From Smallanthus sonchifolius (lineage: Eukaryota > Streptophyta > Magnoliopsida > Asterales > Asteraceae): DNA of 64,000 bases. The stretch spans positions 6,021,501-6,085,500 of the forward strand of contig CM042042.1 in the NCBI GenBank assembly GCA_023525975.1, given 5' to 3'. This document shows, in pieces, positions 11,963-22,123 of the stretch (position 1 is its first letter; the number at the start of each line of letters is the position of its first letter). A program made the translations under genes and the position numbers. The notes below the pieces were generated by a model. That model ran no database searches. It was not told the DNA's origin and saw nothing but the letters and a program-made list of their open reading frames with translations.

Positions 11963-12107
11963 TAAACATTCACCTAAGAATTTGGTACCATTTAAGGGTT
12001 GCAGTTTACCTATGAAACTTTGTTCTAAGTTTGCTTCTTTACCAAGCTATAAGACAAAAGTGGGATGAGTCTATTTAGACAAAACTGGGATGAGTCTACA
12101 TTTAATG

Positions 12108-12228
12108 TCAGCTTTGAAACTTTGGTATCCTCTCTGGATTTTGAATTCCTTGAGATTGTTTGAATAGACTGATTTACGAGCCTCCCCTGATGAGACGTGT
12201 CAATTGAACGCATACCGTTAAAAAAAAA
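12108..12228 (+). mobile_element. SINE 3'-end fragment, ACCGTTAAAAAA tail
   Basis: Sister of the fragment at 8765-8878, with the same block order and poly-A-like end. It is truncated at its 5' side. Confidence 0.5.
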
Positions 12229-12845
12229 TTAGGTTCAACGGTTTATTATGTTCTGCAATAGAACCAAAAATAAACATAAATATAAACAAGGAAATGATAG
12301 GTAATTATAAACTACATTCTATGTAATTCGGTTTGACCCGAATTAGAAATTATGGAACCACAATTCGAACCGAAAACCTAATTACATATTTGGTTTTCGG
12401 TTCCAACCTAAACCGAAAACCGAATATGCAATTAGGTTTGATTTTGAACGGTCTGAGTTGATTCCGTTATCGGTTTGAAACCAAATATTAGACACCTCTA
12501 AGTTAATGGTTTGTAATTACTCAACTTAATAATATGATATAAGACTCATGATTATCTCTTCATTTTAAATGTAACATATACATAACATCGTTACTAAAAT
12601 TAATACTACTACTATAAAACCGCATAAACAAACTAGCAGTGAAACTTAGATTTAATAAACCTCGTGATCTGTCCAACCTTGGTTTGATCTATGCTCCTAC
12701 ACTCACAAGACACATACTGAATACAATTTTATTCAATCAAGTGAGTTTAAAAACACATGCATGGCGTTGAGCATAAAAGTGTGAAACAATAAGCTAACTT
12801 TCCTTTGAGGATCCTAAGAAACTTACCCATGCCTACTATAGTCTA
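12229..12845. other. Intergenic, degraded repeat words only
   Basis: Contains 'aaccgaaaaccgaat / attcggtt' words (12330-12490) that form weak inverted repeats, likely hAT-type debris. There is no ORF or RNA gene. Confidence 0.4.
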
Positions 12846-12865
12846 TATATATATATATATATATA

Positions 12866-13173
12866 GGGTGAGGTTCAAATGCTAATCAATATTCATGTGA
12901 TAACCATGATAACCACTCTCAAACATAGTGTTATGTATACGTACCAAATAATGTTACACATACGTAAACACTATGTGTCACTCGTATGTAACATTATTTG
13001 GTATGTATATGTAAGACTCATCATTTCCGTATTTATGTTCAAAATATATGTTCACGATACTTAAATACTCTTTTAAGAATTAAAAGAAAAAATAGTTTAT
13101 AAATTATGTGATTATTTGATAGTGGTTGACACGGTTATCACATAAAAAGTTGGTTAGTATTTGAACCCTTCCC
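12866..13173. mobile_element. (TA)n-bounded MITE, unit A
   Basis: The unit is bounded by (TA)n at 12845-12865 and 13174-13183. Its ends are imperfect inverted repeats: AGGGTGAGGTTCAAATGCTAA at the left and, in reverse complement, AGGGAAGGGTTCAAATACTAA at the right. Both continue into a GTGATAACC...AACCACT block. The centre holds complementary arms around ACCAAATAATGTTAC / GTAACATTATTTGGT. There is no ORF. Confidence 0.65.
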
Positions 13174-13183
13174 TATATATATA

Positions 13184-13613
13184 GGGAAAGGATCATAAGA
13201 AAACTCAATGTTCATGAGAAAACTAAAAAACTACTTATTAAAGGTAAAAAAATAATAAAAAATAATAACTCAAAAAATAAATCAAAAACTAAAAAAGTGG
13301 TTCGGAGACCTTGTTCCCTACGTCGTACTCGTTCAAAAAAAAACTTGGTTTAGCTTTTGGGTTTAGTTTAATTTTTAAGTTAGGTTTTTGGAGGGTGGGG
13401 TGGGGTGGGGGGTTTAGGTTTTTGGGGGGTGGGGGTGGGGGGTTTAGGTTTTTGGGGGGTGGGGGTGGGGGGTTTAGGTTTTTGGGGGGTGGGGGTGGGT
13501 GGGTTTAGGTTTTTTGATGGAGGTGGGGGGTTTAGGTTTTTTTGTGTACTACACATATGTAGTAGAAGTTTTTTTATTTTCTCATAAAAATGGGTTTTCT
13601 AGTGAACTCATCC
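13184..13613. mobile_element. (TA)n-bounded MITE, unit B, with G-rich array
   Basis: Shares a (TA)n tract with unit A on the left and runs into a long (TA)n on the right. The left end GGGAAAGGATCATAAGAAAACTC and the reverse-complemented right end GGATGAGTTCACTAGAAAACCC are similar inverted ends, followed by CATGAGAAAACTA / TATGAGAAAATAA. The interior carries a G-rich minisatellite. Glycine-rich ORFs across it are products of the repeat. Confidence 0.6.
13396..13530 (+). repeat. G-rich minisatellite (GGTTTAGGTTTTTGGGG type)
   Basis: About three and a half copies of a 34-base unit, built from GGTTTAGGTTTTTGGGG plus GGTGGGGGTGGGG, with decay at the edges. Multiple runs of four or more G could form G-quadruplexes. 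TTTAGG is the core of the plant telomere repeat, but the array is not telomeric (TTTAGGG)n. Confidence 0.8.

Positions 13614-13694
<81 letters not shown>
13614..13694. repeat. (TA)n microsatellite, left border of pararetrovirus segment
   Basis: About 80 bases of TA dinucleotides with one TACA interruption near 13626. It separates MITE unit B from virus-like coding sequence. Confidence 0.95.
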
Positions 13695-13696
<2 letters not shown>

Positions 13697-14428
13697 CCAA
13701 GCTATAAAGGCTGACAGAGTACAAAGTTCTAGAAAGCTATCAGCATCAATTACTGGGTTAGACACTGTCCTACGGTATTATAACCCAGTAAACAGCCAAG
13801 GTCCTGTTAATCAGAGACCAAAAAGTATACACACTAAACAAAGGGTTGATACACATTTTACACAAAGTTCAGTCATTACATTTGGAAATTACGGTTTACA
13901 AAAATGTAATGACCCCAATACAAAGTTTCGTCCAATTGTTGGAATAAAGCTGACAGATAAGCAGCAATGCTTATTAGACAACCTTTGGCATATTCAAACC
14001 ATGCCACAGGCTTCAACATTCAAAGTACAGGTTTTAAATGCATTAAACATTTACTTTCATGAGCAAAGCTCAAAAATCCCCGAAAAACAACAATCAAAGT
14101 TTACTCACTACATCGTTTTTCGAGGAACAAAGATTGGTATATTCAATAAATGGAAAACAGTTGCAAAATTTATACAATGTCTAAATCCCATTTACAATGG
14201 TTTTTACAATTTCGCTGAAACTTTAACTTGAACAAGCAAGGGAACATTTTGGCACAAATAGTTTCTATATTGAGCCAGAAGAAGTTCAAACATTTTCTGA
14301 AATAATAAAGACTAATCCTGAACAAATAATCAAAGCTAAGGAGGAAGTAATTGTAAAGCTTCAGGAACAGCTGATGAAAACAGAAAAAACAGTTCCTCAA
14401 ATAAAAGCTATGAAGCGTTCAGAATAAG
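13695..14428 (+). pseudogene. Endogenous caulimovirid: viroplasmin/transactivator-like fragment, 5' part
   Basis: An open frame enters from the (TA)n border and stops at 14229-14231. Near its end (14098-14160) it carries the pattern Y-I-V-F-x-G-x-x-x-G-I-F-x-x-W. This is the signature of the RNase H1 N-terminal/caulimovirus viroplasmin fold found in the P6 transactivator. Similarity appears to continue downstream in another frame to a stop near 14426, so the gene is broken by at least one frameshift and one stop. The 5' end is cut by the TA repeat. P6 proteins build virus inclusion bodies and allow reinitiation of translation. This copy cannot make a full protein. Genus not determined. Confidence 0.6.
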
Positions 14429-14429
14429 C

Positions 14430-15287
14430 ATGCTTGATACACCATGGAAACAATGTTTACAGCCAGTCATTAACAGATTCCCAGAATTCGAACAAATTAT
14501 TTCACAAAAAGTTTGTTTAGAATTTTCAATAATTTTATACAATTTACAACAACAAATTATTGATCTTACGTTTCAAGACACACCCAATGCAGGAATAAGG
14601 ATAGAAGAAAGAACAGATGACGAAGGAGAAGGAACGGGACTTCTTCTACAGATTAGTTACCATACACAAATGTCTGATGACCAATTCGTTCAATTTTACC
14701 ATCATGGTATGATCGATTTTCTTGAATTTAGACTAAACAGCAAGATCGAAAATCTACTTGATAGACTAGGAGAAAAATTCACAATGGTCGCAGGCAACAT
14801 AGCTTCTCATTCAAAAATCCCTACAATCGGTTGCAAAATTTTTTCATCATTTCCCTTTGCATCCTTAAACACATACAAACCAGCTAGAAAAAGAATCTTC
14901 GTAGACCACATATCAAATACTCAAAACATTTTTTTGACTTTTGCCTACAAAAACCAACTACAAAATATTGTTGTTAACCCAAACCTAGATTTTGCCAATA
15001 TTACATGGTTAATAGAAAGAGATACTCATATACATGTCTTTGAATCATTCATCAAAAAGCATCAACAAACTCCTAAGATACCTGGTCATTTTCCCTGGAA
15101 AAGATTCAGATTATTTGGAGAAGGCCATTATATACAGATTTACTCAGATCTAAATTGGAGAATGCTTTTGCCATTCGTAGGCGAAGGCGATACTTTAGAA
15201 TTGGATCATATTATTGATCTAGAAAAAAGTGAAGAAACAGATCCAGGATCACCAACATCCGTCGACAGGACACACAGGGACTTCTAA
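14430..15287 (+). pseudogene. Endogenous caulimovirid: 3' part of the same inclusion-body-like gene
   Basis: A 285-codon open frame begins just after the stop ending the previous segment and ends 14 bases before a TGACG element and about 230 bases before a viral-type TATA box. That is the genome position of the last ORF (P6 type) in several caulimovirid genera. The protein is acidic at its C-terminus (EGEGD..., LEKSEETD). I see no protease, reverse transcriptase or movement motif in it. The assignment rests on position and the linked viroplasmin motif, not on direct recognition of this half. Codon use is A-rich compared with the host genes. Confidence 0.5.
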
Positions 15288-15300
15288 AAAACGTAAGTCA

Positions 15301-15560
15301 TGACGTAGAAGACCAATTATCAAAAAAGGACAGGTGATTACACAGGAAAAGTAGATTCCCGACAGATTTTACAGCGCGATACAATAATTGTTCATAAAGA
15401 GTTTTTGTCGTTTTCATCTTTAATTTGTATCCGTTTATTTTACTTTAGGATAATGCGCTTTTACTTTAAGATAGTGCGCATTATTGCGCTTTTCTTTTTT
15501 GTTATCTTTTGTTTGCCATGCCTATAAAAGAAGGCATTAGTCTCAGTTGTAATTATACCG
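15301..15560 (+). promoter_or_regulatory. Pararetrovirus large intergenic promoter-like region
   Basis: TGACG at 15301-15305, within GTCATGACGTAG, resembles the as-1 bZIP element of caulimovirus full-length-transcript promoters. A TATA box CTATAAAAG lies at 15522-15530. Between them is a GCGC-containing region with repeated TGCGCTTTT words (about 15453 and 15485). Transcription would start near 15555. Whether it is active in the plant is unknown. Confidence 0.5.
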
Positions 15561-15676
15561 AGAAATATCAATAAGAAGAAATCTTTCAGTACACTCATGG
15601 CACACTAAAAATTTTCTACCATCTTCAGCCTATCTCTAACACTATAAATCATTGATCTTCATATCATATCCCTCAA

Positions 15677-15679
<3 letters not shown>

Positions 15680-15727
<48 letters not shown>
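15680..15727. repeat. (TA)n microsatellite, right border of pararetrovirus segment
   Basis: About 48 bases of TA dinucleotides. It closes the virus-derived segment and also borders MITE unit C. Confidence 0.95.
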
Positions 15728-15730
<3 letters not shown>

Positions 15731-16113
15731 GCATGTTCTTTTGAGAACCAACCATATGTTGAGAACCGAAAGAACCGCACAAAACGTGTACATATCGCTT
15801 TAGTGAAAAAGGTAAAATTCAACAACAATGTTTTATTTATCTCTTCCCACTCTTAGTTTGAGTTTATCTCCTCTCTCCTGAATTTTTTTAAGAAAAGAAT
15901 AAAAATATGCATATATGCATTCATTTGTGCATATAGTGTGAGTGCATATATGCATTTAAAAAAACAACTATAAATTCGAGGTCTTTTAAAACCAAACCTT
16001 AAACATATTGAAATGTACATGAATTCTAGTCAATTTATATTATAAATAGAGGAAGAGTTAATGCGGTTCTCACGGTTCTTAACATATTGTAGGTTCTCAA
16101 AAGAACATACCCC
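15728..16113. mobile_element. (TA)n-bounded MITE, unit C
   Basis: The left end AGGGGCATGTTCTTTTGAGAA and reverse-complemented right end AGGGGTATGTTCTTTTGAGAA match at 20 of 21 bases. Similarity continues for about 30 more bases (AACCRxxATATGTTRAGAACCG). (TA)n lies on both sides. The 386-bp interior has ATGCATATATGCAT words and no ORF. Confidence 0.75.
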
Positions 16114-16334
16114 TATATATATATATCATATATGAGATCAGTGACACAATTTTTTTTCATCGGGGTCTGAAATTTTTGGGGTTGATTGATTATCGCTATA
16201 TAATACTTTTTTTTGGTCCATTCCGGGCAGTTCGGGTCGATTCATATAAAAAAAATAATGAAACTAAATTTCATATAATCAACAAAAAATATGTTAAACG
16301 TCCTTACAAAATGCATAATAAACATACAATATAT

Positions 16335-16620
16335 CTAAAGTTGTTTTTTACGGGTTTTCATTTTTTGAAATATAGTCATAACATCATATAGAGAGACATT
16401 CTTAAACAAGTCTTTTTCAATATAACAAATACAATTATCATTTAAATTCTCATCACTAATCCGATTACGGAAATCGCACTTCACATACTTCATTGCCGAA
16501 AAGCATCTTTCAGCGGTTGCAGTTGCTACGGGTAATATGCAACATTGCCGGAATCGCATTCAACAAATCTTGCTCTTTTCTTTGAAGACATTCAGACAAT
16601 GTGTTTGTGAAGCCTAGAAT
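16335..16620 (-). pseudogene. hAT transposase C-terminal (dimerisation domain) remnant
   Basis: The minus-strand frame at 16335-16559 contains the hATC signature LPVATATAERCFSAMKYVK, followed by an RNRISDENL-type segment. This is the C-terminal dimerisation region of hAT transposases (zinc finger MYM/TTF-type relatives). Only about 70 codons survive and no BED finger or catalytic part is nearby. A second copy of the extreme 3' part lies at 46140-46246. Confidence 0.75.
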
Positions 16621-17700
16621 ATGCAACATCAAATGTAAGTAAAATATAAAGTCATATTTTTTCATGTCGGATTGAAGTCCGTCCACTTGTTTGGAACTAG
16701 CAAGATTGACACCCGATTATTCAAGATTGGTTGTTCTGTTCGGAATCAAAATCACTTTTTTTTGGACTGTTGCATCTATTATGTTCGAAATCAAAAGTCT
16801 GATCGCCGACTTCCTTATTTTTTTAGAACTGTGCGTCCGTGTTGTTTCAGTCTTTAGTCTCCAAACAAATAACAAGTTTGAATGAATGTTTGATTACTTT
16901 AATTAGGGTGGGCTTAAAACTTGAATTTGAAGATTAGATTGGGCTGGCTAATGGGATTAAAAGTTAATACTTGAATTTGAAATTTGAGATTGTGATTAGG
17001 CTTAAGACTTAAATCATAAACTTATAATTTGAATAGATAATTATTATTTTGTATAAACTAGTACATTAGTGTTTAATTGAGACTACGTCATTCTTTACTT
17101 CACCTTGAAAATTATTTTCACTCCTCACCACTCTCTTTACTTCATCATTTTTTTATTTTTAAATATAAATAATATCATTTTATTTTTAAACAATATAAAT
17201 GTAAATAATATTATTATACGAAAAAACATACTCTACTCCTCATCGTCGTCAGAAAATATTAAAAAAAGTGAATCACTAGATATTGAAAAAACAAAAACGT
17301 AAAATACCAAAAAAATATATATCTACTCCTCATCGTCGTCATGTGGTTAAAGTGCGTAAATATATTCAACAGAGTTACCTATTCAAACACGTGTGAAAGC
17401 CGCTTACGAGACCAAAAAACATTTTATTTTAAAAACAACTCGGTTTTCACTAAAATTTATATTAGAATATTCATAAAAAAAGTTAAACAACATCGTGCAT
17501 TTAGATTTTTTTTTTTAAAGTTATAAACACAAGTTATTTATGAAACAAATCAAATTAAATGATAAATGAAATATTATTGAAAATAAAAAATCTAATCTGC
17601 CGTTCAAGTCTCACTTAATGAAAAAATGTGCCGTTAAAAAAAAACAAAGAGACAATCAGTAAAAAAAAAAGAAAAAAATAATAAAAAAAGCGTCGGATCT
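16621..17700. other. Intergenic region upstream of the MBD gene
   Basis: AT-rich, no credible gene. The word CTACTCCTCATCGTCGTCA occurs twice (about 17232 and 17322). A GCCGTTAAAAAAAAAC tail near 17630 looks like another SINE 3' end. Confidence 0.45.
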
Positions 17701-17878
17701 AATCTGACGTGTCAGTTATGCAGGACACGTGGCAGTTTTCTTTGTCCGTTACACCTACTTCCCGAACATAAACTGTGTCTTAGCCTTTTCTTTTACTCTT
17801 TACCCCCTTTCACTTCGATACTCATACACACACTACAACACGTTTACTCGTCGGAGCCACCGTCAAATTCCACCGGAA
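17701..17878 (+). promoter_or_regulatory. MBD gene promoter with G-box/ABRE
   Basis: CACGTGGC at 17726-17733 is a G-box/ABRE core bound by bZIP factors. A GACGTGTC word lies 20 bases upstream. A pyrimidine-rich, CA-rich leader follows to the ATG at 17879. No convincing TATA box was seen. ABA or light response is only an inference from the motif. Confidence 0.45.
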
Positions 17879-20800
17879 ATGGGCGCCGATGACTGGCCGG
17901 ACTGGCTCCCCGGTGACTGGACTGTGAATATCAGCAAGATCAATGGTCAAAAAGTCAAGGTAATTGCTATTTCGTACGATTTCGTTTAAGTAGGGTTTTT
18001 TTTTTCTCGCACTTGCAGGTTGTTCAGATTGTGTGTTTTTCGTTTATGTTGTTGGTTTGAGTTTGAACATTTAGTGGAACAGTATCTGCATGTGAATTGT
18101 GGTGAGTTAATTTCGCATCTGGAAGTTTTGTTAGTTGTAAGGTCGATCGGTTCCCGTTTGCAGGTGATGTTGCTCTGTGTTTAACAGTTAAAAGCTGAAG
18201 TTTGAGTTGTTGTGGTGAATCTAGTGTTTTTGTGTGTAAAACTGTTATGATTTGGTTATGCAAATTTGAGATCATTGTTATTGTATGTGAGGGTTTTTGA
18301 TGTGACCTCAATGCATAAGATTTGGACACTAGCTGCATTAGATACATGATGTCACAACTTAGGCGACGCGTTTTGGGCGCATTGGCTGTGGATGAGAGGA
18401 GAACTCTACGGTTAAGGGTGTTTTGGTGAGAGAATCTAAGGATGGGTGACCTCGTGTGAAGTCTCCACTCGGACAAACAAAAGCAAAACTGTGAGCTCCT
18501 TGTGAGCAAAACGAACAATATTGGTTGGTATGAGGGCCCGAGGGGCTGGATTTTATACATGTATCAGAAACTTGAATTTAAGGTTTCTGCTGTTTGATCA
18601 TTGAACATTTTCATTTGTGGTTAAAAAATAACGGTTATTGATGTTCTTGTGTTTGTGGAGAGAAATGAACAAATGAAGATGAGCCACTTGTGAAAAAAAC
18701 AGTTGTAGGAAATATCTGTATGATGTCTATTTAGTTATGCAGATTTTTGTCATAGGTATTTGCAGACGATCTGTCAATTACAAAGTTAAATGGTGATTCG
18801 TTTGAAGTCCAAGACCGAAGTGTAGCTAGTTATATTTTAACATGAGTTGGGTTGTGTTGTTATGAAATTTTTATAGAATTAGTCATCGTTGAAACTGAAA
18901 AACAGTCATTTTAATTTTTCACCTCATTGATGTTGCAGTGTTATGCTCATCCTGAAGGACACAAGTGCTATTCAAAGGCGGAAGTGCTTGACTCTCTTAA
19001 GAAAACGAACAAAAGTACAGATGGCTCAAATATAGACTTATCTGTGGACCCAAACTCTCCCCATACTAACGAATGTTCTGAATCCTTACCCGAAGGACAA
19101 CCTACAAAACTGACACCTAGATCTAGTGGAAGGAATTCCCATTCCAGGGTATTAAACATTTAAACTGGCCTTACCTATTCATGTAACTGGTTAGATGCAT
19201 TTTGTCATTATATTTACATGCATCTGTTATAGGATCTATCTGAAGATGCTTTAGCCGAGGATGCTTTAGCTGGAGGTGGAGGTGGAGGTGGATCTTCTTC
19301 TGAGCCTTTATCGTCTCAAAGAAAAAATGTAGATTCTTGGCTACCTGAAGGATGGACTGTGGAAGTGAAGATCCGAAAAGGTGGTAGCACTAGTGGAATG
19401 AGATATAAGGTAATTTAAAAATGACATTGCTAATATATTGAGCTAGATTTGTAATTAGTAAGCAATCTACAATCAATTAGGGATGACAAAACATTCGGCT
19501 TCGTAGTGGGACGGGTATTCAGTTATGGGGTCGGGTATGAGATTGGTTTCAAAATATTTCATGGTTTTGAGATAGGTATGGTATTAGGTGATACCCTCCC
19601 GATTACCCAAACCTGTTTACCTGAATTGAAAACAGATATATATTATTATTATTATTATATATTCTGAGAACTATGATAAATAGCATGTTGAAGTTGTTAG
19701 AAACATGAAATTATTAAAATTAAAAGTTATAGAATTGTTAGAAGTGTAGTTGAATATTTTGTATTTCAAGTCAGTTTTTAGGTGAGTTTAAGATCAGATT
19801 TCGGGTAATGGGCATCCGAACAAGTAATTTTTAACCACATAAGACCATAGAAAGGTATACCCGCGAACCCGATGGTTAGTAGCGGGTACCTAACGGGTAT
19901 GGGGCATGGTTTTATAATTGGGAATGAGACTGGTATTACCACTACCGAATCCATTGCCATCCCGAACAACCATGTTACTTGAAATCTGAAGAAAAATTGT
20001 AAACATCCTGTTTCTGATTTTGTTGATAGATATACCTTAAAATTCTTGACTGATAATACCAATTGTTTGTTTTCCTGACCAGAGTTTTTATGACAAATTT
20101 TAGTGTTCTGTTATTGTAGTGTTACATGGATCCTATAAGTGGACAGAAATTCTTTTCAAAGCCACAGGTTCTGAATCATCTTGCCAAAACGAACAGGAGT
20201 GTGGGTGGACAGAAAGAAGTATTCGCTGAACCTATTAGCGCTACCCCGATATCAGCTTGGGTATTCCTTTTTATTTAATGTCTCCGTCAATAGTGTCAAC
20301 TAGAGGTTGCAGTTTTGAACCATTTGCTTTTAAATGGGTCGATTTGGGTTGTGTTTACCTCAAACGGGTCAAACAAAAAAAGTTAGCTGAATGGGGAACG
20401 GGTTGAATGTTTTAAGAATTGAGAAAAATAATATTTTTTCATTAATAGTTCAAACTTGTGATTATATAGACATACGGAACCAATCTCAGTTGCTGTCTAA
20501 CTACCAACCTAATAGTTTAATCATAAAACTAAAAGTAATCAATTATCTAGAAAAAATAACTCTAATAAATCAGGAAGTAAACGCAAATGGGGTTGAACAA
20601 GTAAAACAATTTAATGCATACAACCTCCTAAATCGTTTTATTCAATGATTTAGATCGTAATTTATACAACCTCCTAAATCGTTTTATTCAATGATTTAGA
20701 TCGTAATTTAGTTATATTTTTTATCACAATTAACCCACCCAGTTTTATAACATAAAAAATGACAAATGACCCATTTCGACTACTACTAAATGATGACCCA

Positions 20801-22064
20801 TTTTAACCTGAACATTTTGACCTTCAAATCCTTTTATTCAATGATTTAGATCATGATTGAGTTATATTTTTTGTAATCACAATTAACCCACCCAATTTTA
20901 TAACAGAAAAAAATGACAAATGACCCATTTCGACCTAGTACAACTAAATGATGACCTGTTTTAACTTGAACATTTTGACGTAACCAATAACAACCATCTT
21001 GCGACCTCTAGTATCAACTGATGAAGTTATAACATTTTCATTACTGTAATAATATTTTTTGTAATCATAATTTACCCACTCATTTTTATGACATAAAAAA
21101 TGACAAATGACTCATTTCGACCTGTCAGTAACCCAAAACGCCCATGTTGCCACCTCTAGTAACAACTATCAGCTGTTCAAACATGTTAATTCTCCTTACA
21201 TTAACATGGTTAATTGACTGATTGCTGCTAACATGTTCCTTGTTCTTAAGCAAGAGAAATCCACTACAGAACCTGATAACTCCCAGACATATGAAGCCAC
21301 TGAAGTCAAGAAGAATAGAACCGGAAAGAAGACAGAAAGCGCCCGCTTCTCCTCTAACTATGAAGTTTGTTCATTTTAAACCACGAAGATGATGTTTTTA
21401 AGTTTGGATATTGTATATGTCTAGTTTATATGTCAATTTGACTTTTGGAGCAATATCCAGGTCATCTCAAGGACTCATGTAGAAGGGTTGCCCGCAGGAT
21501 GGATAAAAGAAGTCAGAGTGAGAAAACATGGACCCACAAGTAGAAAGGATCCGGTAGTCAACCTTCTCTTCATTTTAAAGTCAGTATTGTAACACATTGT
21601 TTTATAATTATGTGTCTGATGTATCGGTGCAGTACTACCTAGACCCTTTGAGTGAATACGCCTTTTTCTCGAAAAAGGATGCTTTGCGCTATCTGGAATC
21701 TGGAGATATAAGGAAATGTGTCATGCGTCCAATTAGAAGGGATGTGAATAGAGATGACACTGTAAGTTACATTAAAAGAAAAAGAACATTGTGGTTTCTT
21801 TTACAAACTTAACTCCCAACCGTTTTTATTTCATTTTATTTCATCTGAATTATAATTGAATTTCCTTCTTTTTGAAGGTTGAAAGTGTAACGTTATATAC
21901 ATTCAAGGGACAATCATGAAATAATAAACAACTTTCAATATTGTTCCAATAAAGTCACTTCATATTTTTTTTAACTATAAAAACCACTCAAGTGTCATAT
22001 ATTGTTCCATTGTTGTGAAATTCTTTTATAAATATTCAAAAATTTTAAATTTAAATGACTTAAA

Positions 22065-22123
<59 letters not shown>

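Noticed and set aside
13311..13587. Overlapping glycine-rich ORFs (GGGFRFLGGGGG type)
   Set aside because: They are translations of the G-rich minisatellite in several frames, inside a MITE and without gene context.
18024..18560. 178-codon minus-strand ORF in MBD intron 1
   Set aside because: It is antisense to the Cassandra LTR and intron; there is no recognisable domain.
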